40,715 nt of DNA from an uncultured Roseburia sp. (GCA_947627165.1 CANQUZ010000003.1:1-40715); one strand, 5' to 3'; counted from the stretch's first letter, positions 1 to 8,843 are shown. Translations and numbers: made by a program. The notes: generated by a model from the sequence alone, not told the origin.

Positions 1-1
1 T

Positions 2-523
2 GAAAAGAGCCTGAAAGAAATCAGCGGGGATCCGGAAAGGATTTCTAAGATGGTGGATGAATTTCAGGATATCCAGCGTCAGCTGCTGAAAACATTGTCC
101 GGCGATGAGGAGGCTGATTTATACAGGCGCATCCTGGAGTTGATGAAAAAAATTTCCGATTATATGTTAGATACAGTTCCCGAATCTGTATTAAAGGAAA
201 GGATTGGTGGTACCATGGGTGGAAAGGTTTTAGAGTTGGAGACAGATAAAATCATGGAACGCAGCTTTAGGCAAGGCATCGAGCGGGGCATCGAGCAAGG
301 CATTGAACGGGGCATCGAGCAAGGCATTGAGCAGGGAGTCGAGCAGACTGTTTCTGCTTTCGTGACGCGTATGTTACAGCGGAATATGCCCTTAGAGGAT
401 ATCATTCTCTACTCAGGCTGCAGCCGGGAAGACATTCTGCGGATCAAGGAACAATCCGAAAATCAGAAAGATTTATGTTTTCCTGGGAATGATTTCAACC
501 TCAGGCCCTCAAAACGCCGATAG
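2..523 (+). CDS. Rpn family recombination-promoting nuclease/putative transposase, C-terminal part (5' end outside window)
   Basis: The frame is open from base 2, so the start lies upstream of the window. An internal ATG at 50 is unlikely to be the true start because the reading frame and protein character continue before it. The visible tail has an alpha-helical stretch, then a run of G-I-E-[RQ]-G units at about 285-345, then a short helical end. This G-I-E-x-G coiled repeat is characteristic of the C-terminus of Rpn/PD-(D/E)XK transposase-like proteins. Their N-terminal nuclease domain would be outside the window, so catalytic residues cannot be checked. Family members are linked to RecA-independent recombination. 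Family call is by resemblance of the tail only. Confidence 0.7.
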   Translation, partial: EKSLKEISGDPERISKMVDEFQDIQRQLLKTLSGDEEADLYRRILELMKKISDYMLDTVPESVLKERIGGTMGGKVLELETDKIMERSFRQGIERGIEQGIERGIEQGIEQGVEQTVSAFVTRMLQRNMPLEDIILYSGCSREDILRIKEQSENQKDLCFPGNDFNLRPSKRR

Positions 524-550
524 TTTTTCATATGCTGAGTGTTTATCATG

Positions 551-585
551 GAGATTAGCTTAAGTCCGGCTAATCTCTTATTTTT
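551..585 (+). terminator. Rho-independent terminator of the Rpn-type gene
   Basis: A perfect 9-bp stem (551-559 with 569-577, arms GAGATTAGC/GCTAATCTC) with a 9-nt loop is followed by TTATTTTT at 578-585. It lies 28 bp after the stop codon. A further bulged hairpin (605-610 with 632-637) follows in the same intergenic stretch. Confidence 0.8.
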
Positions 586-690
586 GCGCCTGGGAAAATA
601 AAAAGCAGGACTTTTACATCCTTCCTGAAGTTCCTGCATATTACTATCTAAAATCTTGTTAAATTAACATACACTTCTTATAAAATACGA

Positions 691-760
691 TAAAAAAATC
701 CCCGGAAACTAAGAGCTAATAGTTACTTGTCACTATTAGCCCTAGCGTTTCCGAGGCTTT
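691..760. terminator. Bidirectional nested terminator downstream of gdhA
   Basis: Two nested perfect stems are visible: an outer 7-bp stem (703-709 with 747-753) and an inner 9-bp stem (715-723 with 732-740). A seven-T run in minus-strand sense (692-698) and a T6 run in plus sense (about 757-762) flank it, so it can stop transcription from both sides. The main client is gdhA, which ends at 777. Confidence 0.8.
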
Positions 761-776
761 TTTATCTGTTTATCTG

Positions 777-2132
<1,356 letters not shown>

Positions 2133-2202
2133 TTATTAGGGATCTCTCCCAATATCCCGTCTCAGAAGCCCTTATCTTCTGAAACACTACATTAACAATT
2201 TT

Positions 2203-2231
2203 ATTTTATTATAAAATCCTGGGACTTGCAA
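2203..2231 (-). promoter_or_regulatory. Candidate promoter of gdhA with structured leader
   Basis: Minus strand: TTGCAA (2226-2231), 17-bp spacer, TAAAAT (2203-2208). The approximately 90-nt leader contains two small hairpins, TCAGAAG/CTTCTGA (2162-2168 with 2176-2182) and GGGAT/ATCCC (2139-2158). No known riboswitch is recognised. The A+T-rich context makes the exact -10 uncertain. Confidence 0.45.
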
Positions 2232-2273
2232 TATTTTATTTTTTATTCCGTTAAATTGCTAAAGTCCTTTCGC

Positions 2274-3182
2274 TTAAGAGATTCGCTCCCCCTGTTCCGG
2301 AAATGCAACGCAGATGCTAAGCCTGCTGTTTTCATATCTGGCAGTTACGGTGCCTCCCATCCGTTCCGCTAAGGTTCTGGCAATCGCCAGCCCTAAACCG
2401 GTAGAGTTCCTTGCCGCTTCCACGGTATAAAACCGGTCAAACAGCTTTCCAACCTGCACCTCATCCAGTCCCGGTGCCGTATTGGTAAAAACAATTTCCC
2501 CTGCCTGCGACAAACGGATTTCTAAATCTCCGCCGCTATATTTTAATGCGTTATTTAAAAGGTTGGAAAAGATACGGGTTAAAGCAGAACGCTCTACGTT
2601 TCGGATGATTTTTTGTTCGGGTATCTGAATCGCAGGAACAATGCCCCGTTCCGTGAAAGCCAGATAAAAAGCCGCGATGCTTTCTTCTAACACACTCCCG
2701 ATTGCGACAGGTTCCGTTAAGCTCTCATTTTCGTCGGAAAGAATCATGGAATACAAAAAAAGCTCTTCCGTCAGCTGTGTCAGAAGGTCCGCCCTGTTCC
2801 GGATAACGGCAAAATACTGCTGAACCCTTTCACTCTTTTCCTCCTTTTCGAGCAGATCCAGGTATCCGCAGATAGCGGTCAGCGGCGTCCGCAAATCGTG
2901 TGATATATTGGCGACAGCATTTTTAAGTTCCATATCTCCCTGTGCAAAGCGGCGTCTCTCGGCATGAAACCTGCGAAGCCAAAAATTGATGTCATTCGCT
3001 AACTTGCGCAGATAGCGGTCTCCGGTAGAAATACCGATAAGCGTATTGGTTTCGGTTGTGATCCTGTCGGCAAAAGCAGCCCCAATTTCCCCGGCGGCTT
3101 TGTGCAGAAAATAAATTTTCACAAGCAGGGCGGCGATAACAGCCGCCATAATGCCAATCAACGCCCATAACCACAGTTCCAT
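2274..3182 (-). CDS. Sensor histidine kinase of an ABC-transporter-linked two-component system
   Basis: A 302-residue membrane kinase. One or two closely spaced hydrophobic segments occupy residues 1-27. There is no recognisable extracellular sensor domain. The HisKA motif N-I-S-H-D-L-R-T-P-L places the phosphorylated His at 95. The HATPase domain shows the N box (N-L-L-N-N-A-L-K-Y) and the G box (STGLGLAIA). It is the last gene of a minus-strand group: response regulator, ABC ATPase, ABC permease, kinase, with 15 bp to the permease. Kinases with so little extracellular sequence usually sense through the membrane or through a partner transporter. That link to the neighbouring ABC genes is inference. 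Confidence 0.9.
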   Translation of the reverse strand: MELWLWALIGIMAAVIAALLVKIYFLHKAAGEIGAAFADRITTETNTLIGISTGDRYLRKLANDINFWLRRFHAERRRFAQGDMELKNAVANISHDLRTPLTAICGYLDLLEKEEKSERVQQYFAVIRNRADLLTQLTEELFLYSMILSDENESLTEPVAIGSVLEESIAAFYLAFTERGIVPAIQIPEQKIIRNVERSALTRIFSNLLNNALKYSGGDLEIRLSQAGEIVFTNTAPGLDEVQVGKLFDRFYTVEAARNSTGLGLAIARTLAERMGGTVTARYENSRLSICVAFPEQGERIS

Positions 3183-3197
3183 AGTTATCCTCCATGC

Positions 3198-4025
3198 TTA
3201 CTTTAAGTTCTTTCTCCGAAAAGCAGAAATGCCCAGAACAGATGTTATCACACTTACTGCAGCGGAATAAAATAGCATCCCAAACGGGTGCCGCACAGAC
3301 ATTCTCGAAAGCTGCAGGCTCTGCCCCGTTGGAAGCAAGTCCAGAATGGCCTGATACACGTTTCTTGCATGGGGCTGTAAATAATGAGGGTTCGGCTCCG
3401 GATTTATCTGCTCTACGCCATTGATGGTCATACTATAGGCAGAAATGAACTCCGGCGCCTCTAATCTTGCTTCTATTGTCATCGCAAGGATCAGCAATCC
3501 CAGAAAAACCAGGATTCCCACAACAGCCGAGACAGATTTCTTTGTGATCAGCATGGCAAGCATAGAAAAAATCGAAACGTAGGACGCCGCCGTAAAAATG
3601 CTGACAAAGATATAGAAACAGATTTTCCGAAGCGGCGCGCCCGGCTCGTCCAGCAGAAGCGAACCAAGCGTGCCGTATGAAATGAAAAACGCCGCTACCA
3701 TAAGCATTGACACTGCAAGGCTCGTCAGCCAATTTGACAGATAGATAGAGGAACGCAGATGCCCGACGATCAATTTATTCCGTATCGTCCCGTCACTGTA
3801 TTCTGTGCCTAAAAACATACTGCAAAAGATCGCGGAAACTAAGCCAGCATAGATAACATAGTTAAACATAGCGTCATCTAACCGTGCCAGCTCGTTGTAT
3901 TGAATCTTGCTGTGATACTTTGAGCATACGATAAAAATACCTAAGCCAAACATAAAGCAAAACCCAGCCCAAAATCCCTTGTCTTTCCAAAGTCTTGAAA
4001 AACCTGCCCGCAGCAACCTACTCAT
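3198..4025 (-). CDS. ABC-2 type transporter permease
   Basis: A polytopic membrane protein with about six hydrophobic segments (roughly residues 17-33, 55-73, 98-125, 135-165, 168-186 and 250-268). It resembles the permeases paired with BcrA/lantibiotic-immunity-type ATPases. I place the start at the ATG at 4025, not the GTG at 4034. A GGGAGG lies 8 nt before the ATG, whereas the GTG sits directly against that Shine-Dalgarno sequence. It overlaps the 3' end of the ATPase gene by 8 bp, indicating translational coupling. The substrate is not identifiable from sequence. Peptide antibiotic export or protection is the usual role of this gene set. Confidence 0.85.
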   Translation of the reverse strand: MSRLLRAGFSRLWKDKGFWAGFCFMFGLGIFIVCSKYHSKIQYNELARLDDAMFNYVIYAGLVSAIFCSMFLGTEYSDGTIRNKLIVGHLRSSIYLSNWLTSLAVSMLMVAAFFISYGTLGSLLLDEPGAPLRKICFYIFVSIFTAASYVSIFSMLAMLITKKSVSAVVGILVFLGLLILAMTIEARLEAPEFISAYSMTINGVEQINPEPNPHYLQPHARNVYQAILDLLPTGQSLQLSRMSVRHPFGMLFYSAAVSVITSVLGISAFRRKNLK

Positions 4026-4932
4026 TTCGTCCACCTCCCACTAAATTGATATAGTAGCTTTCCAGACTTTCGTCACGATCTTTCATGGAAATCACTTCAC
4101 AGCCTTCCTTTGCCAATGCGGCAGCCAATCGTGAAACATTCACGTTCTCGTAGACGTCCGCTGTCGTATTGGTAAGGATTTTATAATCGATCTCCATCCA
4201 ATCCAGCACACGGGCCAGAGCCTTTGTGTCACTTACTTCCATGCGGACACATTTCCTGCAGGCAGTATTCAATTCTTCTGCGCTTAGTTCCTTGACAATC
4301 GTTCCGTTTTCGATAAACCCATAATGCGTTGCAAATTTGGACAATTCATCCAGCATATGGCTGGAAATCAGCACGGTAATCTGCCGCTCCCGGTTCAGTT
4401 TTAAGATTAATTCCCGCATCTCAACCATCCCCTGGGGATCCAGGCCGTTGGCAGGTTCATCCAAAACCAGAAAATCGGGATCTCCCACAAGCGCGATGGC
4501 AATTCCCAGCCGTTGGCGCATCCCCAGAGAAAAGTTTTTCGCTTTCTTCTTCCCTGTATGCTCCAGCCCGACTAATTTTAAAATGTCAGCCAGCCCGTCA
4601 AAGGAAGGGAGGCCCAAAATAAGATACTGTTGTTTCAGGTTGTCTTCCGCTGTCATATCCAGATAGACGGACGGGCTTTCTACGACAGCGCCCATCCGCC
4701 TGCGGGATTTTGCAATCTCCCTATCCGTGTTTTTTCTGCCATACAGCGTGTACTCCCCGGACGCCGGCTCCTGCAGGCCGCAGATTAAACGAATTAAAGT
4801 TGTTTTTCCGGCGCCATTTTTCCCTACGAAGCCATAGATTGCTCCCTTTGGGACATTCATCGACAAACCATTTAAGGCTTTAAACTCTTTATAGCTTTTA
4901 CTCAACGCATTGGTTTTCAGAACATAGTCCAT
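4018..4932 (-). CDS. ABC transporter ATP-binding protein (BcrA-like)
   Basis: A 304-residue nucleotide-binding subunit. Walker A is GKNGAGKT (about 37-44), the signature is the variant FSLGMRQR, Walker B is FLVLDEP followed by a D-loop, and the switch His lies in ISSHML. An accessory C-terminal domain of about 90 residues is typical of antibiotic-exporting BcrA-like ATPases. The ATG at 4932 is chosen because AAAGGAGG lies 10 nt upstream. An upstream in-frame start at 4998 would run through the promoter. It has its own promoter between it and the response regulator gene. Confidence 0.9.
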   Translation of the reverse strand: MDYVLKTNALSKSYKEFKALNGLSMNVPKGAIYGFVGKNGAGKTTLIRLICGLQEPASGEYTLYGRKNTDREIAKSRRRMGAVVESPSVYLDMTAEDNLKQQYLILGLPSFDGLADILKLVGLEHTGKKKAKNFSLGMRQRLGIAIALVGDPDFLVLDEPANGLDPQGMVEMRELILKLNRERQITVLISSHMLDELSKFATHYGFIENGTIVKELSAEELNTACRKCVRMEVSDTKALARVLDWMEIDYKILTNTTADVYENVNVSRLAAALAKEGCEVISMKDRDESLESYYINLVGGGRNE

Positions 4933-4962
4933 AATGTGCTGCCTCCTTTCTTTGATGCAGAC

Positions 4963-5008
4963 ATTATAACCGAAAACCGTTGAGAAAAAGGTTAACAAAA
5001 CCGTTGAG
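4963..5008 (-). promoter_or_regulatory. Promoter with three tandem 12-bp direct repeats, probable response-regulator operator
   Basis: Minus strand: TATAAT at 4963-4968 and no recognisable -35 box. Directly upstream are three contiguous 12-mers: CTCAACGGTTTT (4997-5008), GTTAACCTTTTT (4985-4996) and CTCAACGGTTTT again (4973-4984). The outer two are identical and exactly 24 bp apart. A poor -35 covered by tandem direct repeats is the usual architecture for activation by OmpR-family regulators. The adjacent response regulator is the obvious candidate. Binding is inferred, not shown. Confidence 0.7.
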
Positions 5009-5022
5009 ATTTCGTTTAGGTT

Positions 5023-5691
5023 TTACTCATGCTCTTTCATCTTGAAGCCAATTCCCCACACAGTCTCAATGTATTCTTTCCCATTTACGCTGCGCAGTTT
5101 TGCCCGAAGATGGCTGATGTGGGTTTTCAGCGAGCTTTCGGTACAATCGGGAGTATCTTCATTGATACGCTCTAGCAGCTGCGATTTTGTGATGACCTGA
5201 GTGGGATTTTGCATGAGCAGCTTCAAAATGGCATACTCCGTCCGCGTCAGTTTCATCTCGTGGCAGCCAATCACCGCCATATGCGTATTGGTATCAAGAG
5301 TGATGTCTCCGGATTTCAAAGCCTCCTCTGCGCCGACAGCGGCGCTTCTCCGCAGATGCACGGAAATCCTTGCCAAAAGTTCTTTGATCTGAAAGGGTTT
5401 TGTGACATAATCAACCGCGCCTCCGAGCAGCAATGACACCTTATCGGTGACCTCCGCTTTTGCGCTCACCACAATGACCGGAATGCCTTTGATCTTTGAT
5501 AATACTTCTTCGCCGGAACATCCCGGCAGCATCAGGTCAAGTAAAATCAGATCCGGCTTCCGTTCCGACAGAAACAACAGGGCTTCCGTTCCCGAATACG
5601 CGCGGGAAACCCCATATCCCTCCTGCAGCAATGCTTCTTCCAGCAGATTTCCAATATGAATGTCATCCTCAATAATCAGTATGTTTTTCAT
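5023..5691 (-). CDS. OmpR-family response regulator
   Basis: It has an N-terminal receiver domain with acidic pair D9-D10, phospho-acceptor D52 in L-L-D-L-M-L-P and the conserved K of VSAK. A winged-helix DNA-binding domain follows, with a C-terminal wing ending E-T-V-W-G-I-G-F. The ATG at 5691 is preferred. A GTG at 5703 is in frame, but AAAGGGG overlaps it. The protein then has about 222 residues, normal for the family. It heads the gene group with the ABC transporter and histidine kinase and probably controls the repeat-bearing promoter at 4963-5008. Confidence 0.9.
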   Translation of the reverse strand: MKNILIIEDDIHIGNLLEEALLQEGYGVSRAYSGTEALLFLSERKPDLILLDLMLPGCSGEEVLSKIKGIPVIVVSAKAEVTDKVSLLLGGAVDYVTKPFQIKELLARISVHLRRSAAVGAEEALKSGDITLDTNTHMAVIGCHEMKLTRTEYAILKLLMQNPTQVITKSQLLERINEDTPDCTESSLKTHISHLRAKLRSVNGKEYIETVWGIGFKMKEHE

Positions 5692-5784
5692 ATCACAGCT
5701 CACCCCTTTCCACTCTTGATTTTTTTACGTCTATCTGTACGGCCTCTCTGAGGAAACGCCTTCCTTCGGGTTTCCTAAAATGAG

Positions 5785-5813
5785 AAAAAGACACTTCCTT
5801 GCAGGAAGTGCCC
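5785..5813 (-). terminator. Rho-independent terminator of the DUF4321 gene
   Basis: A perfect 8-bp stem (5792-5799 with 5803-5810) with a 3-nt loop is followed in minus sense by a T5 run (5785-5789). A second short inverted repeat, AGGAAAC/GTTTCCT (5751-5757 with 5770-5776), lies between this and the response regulator start. Confidence 0.8.
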
Positions 5814-5830
5814 CTTTAACATCCTTTTAT

Positions 5831-6094
5831 TTAGATGAAACGATAAATCAAAATTGCGGCTAAAACGCCTATGATGCTCGCTATGGTAATGCGTATGGAT
5901 AAACCGAACGTAATGACCAGTATCCCGAAATCCAACACGACCGGACTTTCCAGCCCGAAACTCTGCCCGTAATTTAACCAGCTTAAAAACGAAATCCCTG
6001 ATGTGAACGTTCCGAGAAATCCACCTAATACAATACCTGAAAGCAGAAGCAAAAATAATGCCCAAGCATTTTTTCCAGCACCTAACCTACTCAT
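5831..6094 (-). CDS. DUF4321 domain-containing small membrane protein
   Basis: A small protein (87 residues from the ATG at 6094) with two hydrophobic helices. A loop containing L-N-Y-G-Q-S-F-G-L is followed by a C-terminal helix ending I-Y-R-F-I. This pattern matches the clostridial DUF4321 family, whose function is unknown. A GTG at 6106 is in frame but lies on top of the GGGAG that would serve as Shine-Dalgarno. The gene stands alone, with a terminator directly downstream. Confidence 0.75.
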   Translation of the reverse strand: MSRLGAGKNAWALFLLLLSGIVLGGFLGTFTSGISFLSWLNYGQSFGLESPVVLDFGILVITFGLSIRITIASIIGVLAAILIYRFI

Positions 6095-6194
6095 TTTCAC
6101 TCGCACTCCCGCAGAATAATTTTATTGCCTTTCTTATATTCTACCATGAATCATTACTTTAGCAAGTGATTTTCGGAAATCTTATGTAATACTT

Positions 6195-6267
6195 GTAACA
6201 GTTCAACCCAAGCCATTCGCAATCCCGCACTACGGGCTTCAAAATTGCTCATGAACGGGCATTCTGC
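6195..6267 (+). repeat. Left-end fragment of the palindromic intergenic repeat
   Basis: It begins GTAACAGTTCAACC and continues through the same interior as the full element at 9842 (shared stretches include ACTACGGGCTTCAAAATTGC and CATGAACGGG). It stops at the 3' end of the acyl carrier protein gene. The right half is missing. Confidence 0.8.
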
Positions 6268-6272
6268 GTCTG

Positions 6273-6509
6273 TCAAAATTCTTCTACGCCCTTGCTTTTT
6301 AAATAGTCCATTGCATCCTGTACCGTTACTATCTTCTCAAAGTCCTCCGTGGGAATTTCCAACCCAAACTCTCTCTCTAATACCATTGCCAATTCAAATA
6401 AATCCAATGAGTCTGCCCCTAAATCTTCTTTAAAGTTAAGCTCCGCTCTGACTGCCTCCTTATCGACGTTTAGCTGGCTCGCAATAATGGCTCTCATTTT
6501 TTGATACAT
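6273..6509 (-). CDS. acpP: Acyl carrier protein
   Basis: 78 residues with the 4'-phosphopantetheine attachment site in G-A-D-S-L-D, preceded by F-K-E-D-L. The four-helix ACP pattern and acidic composition are complete. It carries growing acyl chains in fatty acid synthesis or in a dedicated pathway. No other fatty acid gene is adjacent and the gene has its own promoter. Whether this is the housekeeping ACP or a second specialised one cannot be decided here, so the symbol is tentative. Confidence 0.9.
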   Translation of the reverse strand: MYQKMRAIIASQLNVDKEAVRAELNFKEDLGADSLDLFELAMVLEREFGLEIPTEDFEKIVTVQDAMDYLKSKGVEEF

Positions 6510-6591
6510 CTGAAATTACCTTTTCTCCCTTCCTCTTATCCGCTAAGTTACCTGGCATTCCAACATTTTGAGTTTCAAACATTTTCTCCAA

Positions 6592-6620
6592 AGAATATTA
6601 TAAATTTCCCACTTTGTCAA
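6592..6620 (-). promoter_or_regulatory. Promoter of the acyl carrier protein gene
   Basis: Minus strand: consensus TTGACA (6615-6620), 17-bp spacer, TATTCT (6592-6597). It gives a leader of about 75 nt to the ATG at 6509. AAAGG lies 9 nt before the start. Confidence 0.7.
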
Positions 6621-6660
6621 CTATAATTTCGCAAATTTAAGATATGATTTATCAAAATTC

Positions 6661-6685
6661 GTAACAGTTCAGCCCACGCCATTCG
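6661..6685 (+). repeat. Short left-end fragment of the palindromic intergenic repeat
   Basis: The 25 bases match the left terminus of the element at 9842 exactly (GTAACAGTTCAGCC, then CACGCCATTCG). It abuts the 3' end of the JAMM peptidase gene, just as the copy at 6195 abuts the acyl carrier protein gene. Confidence 0.75.
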
Positions 6686-6697
6686 GTGTTTCCCGCA

Positions 6698-7105
6698 TCA
6701 GACGATTCGGACTTCTTCTTTTTCTACCTCCCCTTTTTCAATATGGAAAGAATTTAAAACGGGGGCCTCTCCCATCAGAGACAAAATCAGATAGTTCATC
6801 TTTGGGTCAAATGCCAGGCGGATATCTTCCCCGGAAGGCCTTGAGGGTGTTTCCGGATGAGAGTGAAAATTGCCGAGGAGCTGCCTCCCCTTACTGCGAA
6901 TATCTTTTATCACCGCAAACTGTTCCGCAGGGTCCATGGAAAAATGTTCCCTGCTCTCATCCACATTGCGCAGCAAATAAACATCTGTCACAATGCGGTT
7001 TCCCTCTTCCTCATAACCTCCCAGCAGCCCGCAGGCTTCATTGGGAAGCCCTGCCTCTGCATGGCCGCATATCTTTTTGTAATCTTCTTCTTTTAAAATA
7101 AGCAT
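6698..7105 (-). CDS. JAMM/MPN+ (Mov34) family metallopeptidase, sulfur-carrier processing
   Basis: 135 residues with an intact zinc site. E23 lies in N-E-A-C-G-L-L. H81 and H83 lie in HSHP, and S91 and D94 give the H-x-H-x7-S-x2-D pattern of JAMM peptidases. The ATG at 7105 has GGGAG 6 nt upstream. A GTG at 7165 is in frame but lacks a ribosome binding site. Family members such as Mec (CysO), QbsD and HcyD trim or release the C-terminus of ThiS-like carriers. Its place directly behind an E1-like gene and a ThiS-like gene with residues beyond Gly-Gly fits that role. The specific substrate is inferred from context. Confidence 0.85.
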   Translation of the reverse strand: MLILKEEDYKKICGHAEAGLPNEACGLLGGYEEEGNRIVTDVYLLRNVDESREHFSMDPAEQFAVIKDIRSKGRQLLGNFHSHPETPSRPSGEDIRLAFDPKMNYLILSLMGEAPVLNSFHIEKGEVEKEEVRIV

Positions 7106-7170
7106 ACCAGCTCCCTGCCTTTCGATTGCGGTGGTGTCCGTGTTTTCCTGTAAACGGTCTCCCACTGCGA

Positions 7171-7983
7171 TTATTTCAGACCGTCGGTGCAGACTTCCTG
7201 CTCATAGTCAATCAGTTCCGTGATAGTGGGATGATCGCCGCAGACAGCACAATTCTCCGTGTGACTTGGCAGTTTCACTTTGTGGAACTCCTGCTCTATA
7301 GCGTCGTAGGTCAGCAAATACCCCGTCAGCAGCTTGCCGACACCCAGGATATATTTGATTGCTTCCATTGCCTGAAGGCTTCCGATGACGCCGCCCATAG
7401 CTCCAATAACCCCGGCCTGCTTACAGGTAGGCACGGCATCCTTTGGCGGCGGATTTTTGAAGATACAGCGGTAACAGGGGCCTTCCCCCGGAACGTAGGT
7501 CATCAGCTGTCCTTTAAAACGGATGATTCCCGCATGGCTGAACGGTTTCTTTGCCATTACGCAGGCATCGTTGATTAAGAATTTTGCTGGGAAATTGTCT
7601 GTTCCGTCAATGATAAAATCGTAATCCTGGATGAGTTCCAGAATATTTTCACTCGTCACAAACTGCCGGTAGGTATGAACTGTCACGTCCGGATTCATGG
7701 CGTTTATCGTTTCCTTTGCGGATTTGACCTTTGCCTTTCCCAAGTCCGCTGTCCCGTGGATAATCTGACGCTGGAGGTTGGAAAGATCCACTTCATCCGC
7801 ATCCGCGATTCCAATGGTCCCCACGCCAGCCGCCGCAAGGTACATTGCCGCAGGGGAGCCCAGTCCGCCGGCGCCGATGACCAGCACTTTGGCATCGAGC
7901 AGCTTCTTTTGCCCCTTCGCCCCCACTTCCTTTAAAATGATATGTCTTGAATAACGCTCCATTTGGTCATCTGTCAGTGCCAT
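7171..7983 (-). CDS. ThiF/MoeB/HesA family E1-like adenylyltransferase
   Basis: It activates the C-terminal glycine of a beta-grasp sulfur carrier as an acyl adenylate. The 270 residues show nucleotide-binding G-A-G-G-L-G at 37-42, the N-L-Q-R-Q arginine near 72 and D-G-T-D-N-F. Zinc-binding pairs are C-Y-R-C and C-A-V-C, and a candidate catalytic Cys lies in P-T-C-K-Q-A-G. It overlaps the upstream carrier gene by 17 bp. Its Shine-Dalgarno GGGAGG lies inside the carrier's glycine codons. Downstream is the JAMM peptidase. ThiF and MoeB cannot be separated by sequence alone. The operon favours carrier activation in sulfur assimilation. Confidence 0.9.
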   Translation of the reverse strand: MALTDDQMERYSRHIILKEVGAKGQKKLLDAKVLVIGAGGLGSPAAMYLAAAGVGTIGIADADEVDLSNLQRQIIHGTADLGKAKVKSAKETINAMNPDVTVHTYRQFVTSENILELIQDYDFIIDGTDNFPAKFLINDACVMAKKPFSHAGIIRFKGQLMTYVPGEGPCYRCIFKNPPPKDAVPTCKQAGVIGAMGGVIGSLQAMEAIKYILGVGKLLTGYLLTYDAIEQEFHKVKLPSHTENCAVCGDHPTITELIDYEQEVCTDGLK

Positions 7984-8188
7984 TGCTTCCGCCTCCCATA
8001 AAATATAAAAACTCTACGTTGTCCCCTTCCTGCAGTACGGTGTCTTTTACCCGCTCGCTTGGGACAAACTCTTCATTGATGGAGACAGTGACATACTCAG
8101 GCGTCTCCACTTCCTCCTGGACGAATAACTCCGTCAGCTTTAATCCGTCTTGTACTTCTTTTTTGTTTCCTGCTACAATAATCTGCAT
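7967..8188 (-). CDS. ThiS/MoaD-like sulfur carrier protein with C-terminal extension
   Basis: A 73-residue beta-grasp carrier. The C-terminus reads F-M-G-G-G-S-N-G-T-D-R, so the terminal Gly-Gly required for adenylation (around 65-67) is followed by six or seven extra residues. Such a protein must be trimmed before an E1 enzyme can use it. A JAMM peptidase is encoded two genes on. CysO, QbsE and HcyS-A are known precedents of tailed or peptidase-linked carriers. The tail codons also carry the start and ribosome binding site of the next gene, with a 17-bp overlap. The lack of other thi genes argues against a dedicated thiamine role. Confidence 0.85.
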   Translation of the reverse strand: MQIIVAGNKKEVQDGLKLTELFVQEEVETPEYVTVSINEEFVPSERVKDTVLQEGDNVEFLYFMGGGSNGTDR

Positions 8189-8206
8189 TTTTGCCCTCTT
8201 TCCTTA

Positions 8207-8524
8207 TTATAATAGTTGATTTAACCAGTTGTCTAACTCTTCTTTTTTTATAAACCTGTTTTGCTCCCCCCGCACTTGCCCGCCAATCAGAAGCCGCAGC
8301 GCCGGGACGCCCAGAACCCCATACTGCTCCGCTAATTCCAGGTCATAATTGACATTGACTTTGTATACGCGGAGTTTTCCCTCTCTTTCTTCCTCCACGG
8401 CACCTAAAACCGGTGAAAGCTGCTTGCAGGGAATGCAGGTATCCGAGTAAAATTCTACCAATACCGGCAGCTCGCTTTTTTGGACTTTCTCCTGAAAATT
8501 TTCTTTTCCAATGCGTTCCGCCAT
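8207..8524 (-). CDS. Thioredoxin-fold protein with C-I-P-C active site
   Basis: 105 residues, the normal thioredoxin length. The redox motif is C30-I-P-C33 rather than C-G-P-C, and the cis-proline lies in G-V-P-A-L. It sits inside the sulfur operon between TusA-like and ThiS-like genes. This suggests reduction of a persulfide/thiocarboxylate intermediate or of the reductase, rather than general housekeeping. That assignment is contextual. Confidence 0.85.
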   Translation of the reverse strand: MAERIGKENFQEKVQKSELPVLVEFYSDTCIPCKQLSPVLGAVEEEREGKLRVYKVNVNYDLELAEQYGVLGVPALRLLIGGQVRGEQNRFIKKEELDNWLNQLL

Positions 8525-8528
8525 GATG

Positions 8529-8780
8529 TCAATCCTCCGCCTTTCTCACAATCAGATAATACGTTCCATCGGAATTATCCAGCAGCTTTAAAATCTGATG
8601 TCCTTCCTCTTTGATACTGCGCGGCACATTCTGCACCGGCTCCCCGTCATTCATGCGTATTGCAAGGATTTCCCCCTCTTCCAGTTCCTCTAGCGCCACC
8701 TTCGCTTTCACGAAGGTAAGGGGACATACTTTGTCCGTGATATCTACCGTTTCGTCAATTTTGATTCCTGCCAGTTCCAT
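8529..8780 (-). CDS. TusA/SirA family sulfurtransferase-like protein
   Basis: 83 residues from the ATG at 8780, which has GGAGG 6-7 nt upstream. An upstream in-frame start at 8822 would add an unconserved basic stretch. The sulfur-accepting Cys is C19 in V-C-P-L-T-F-V-K. The usual C-P-x-P is C-P-x-T here, a variant seen in reductase-linked members. The fold pattern and the C-terminal Y-Y-L-I-V-R strand fit. It probably relays persulfide sulfur within the operon. Gap to the thioredoxin-like gene is only 4 bp. Confidence 0.85.
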   Translation of the reverse strand: MELAGIKIDETVDITDKVCPLTFVKAKVALEELEEGEILAIRMNDGEPVQNVPRSIKEEGHQILKLLDNSDGTYYLIVRKAED

Positions 8781-8843
8781 CGGAATCCTCCTTTCTTTTC
8801 TCCCTGTTTTCCTCAACAGCATTTCCTCATCTATAAGAACAGC

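Noticed and set aside
285-345. Short repeated units resembling a repeat array
   Set aside because: They are codons of the G-I-E-x-G coiled repeat in the Rpn-type protein, with no spacers of CRISPR type.
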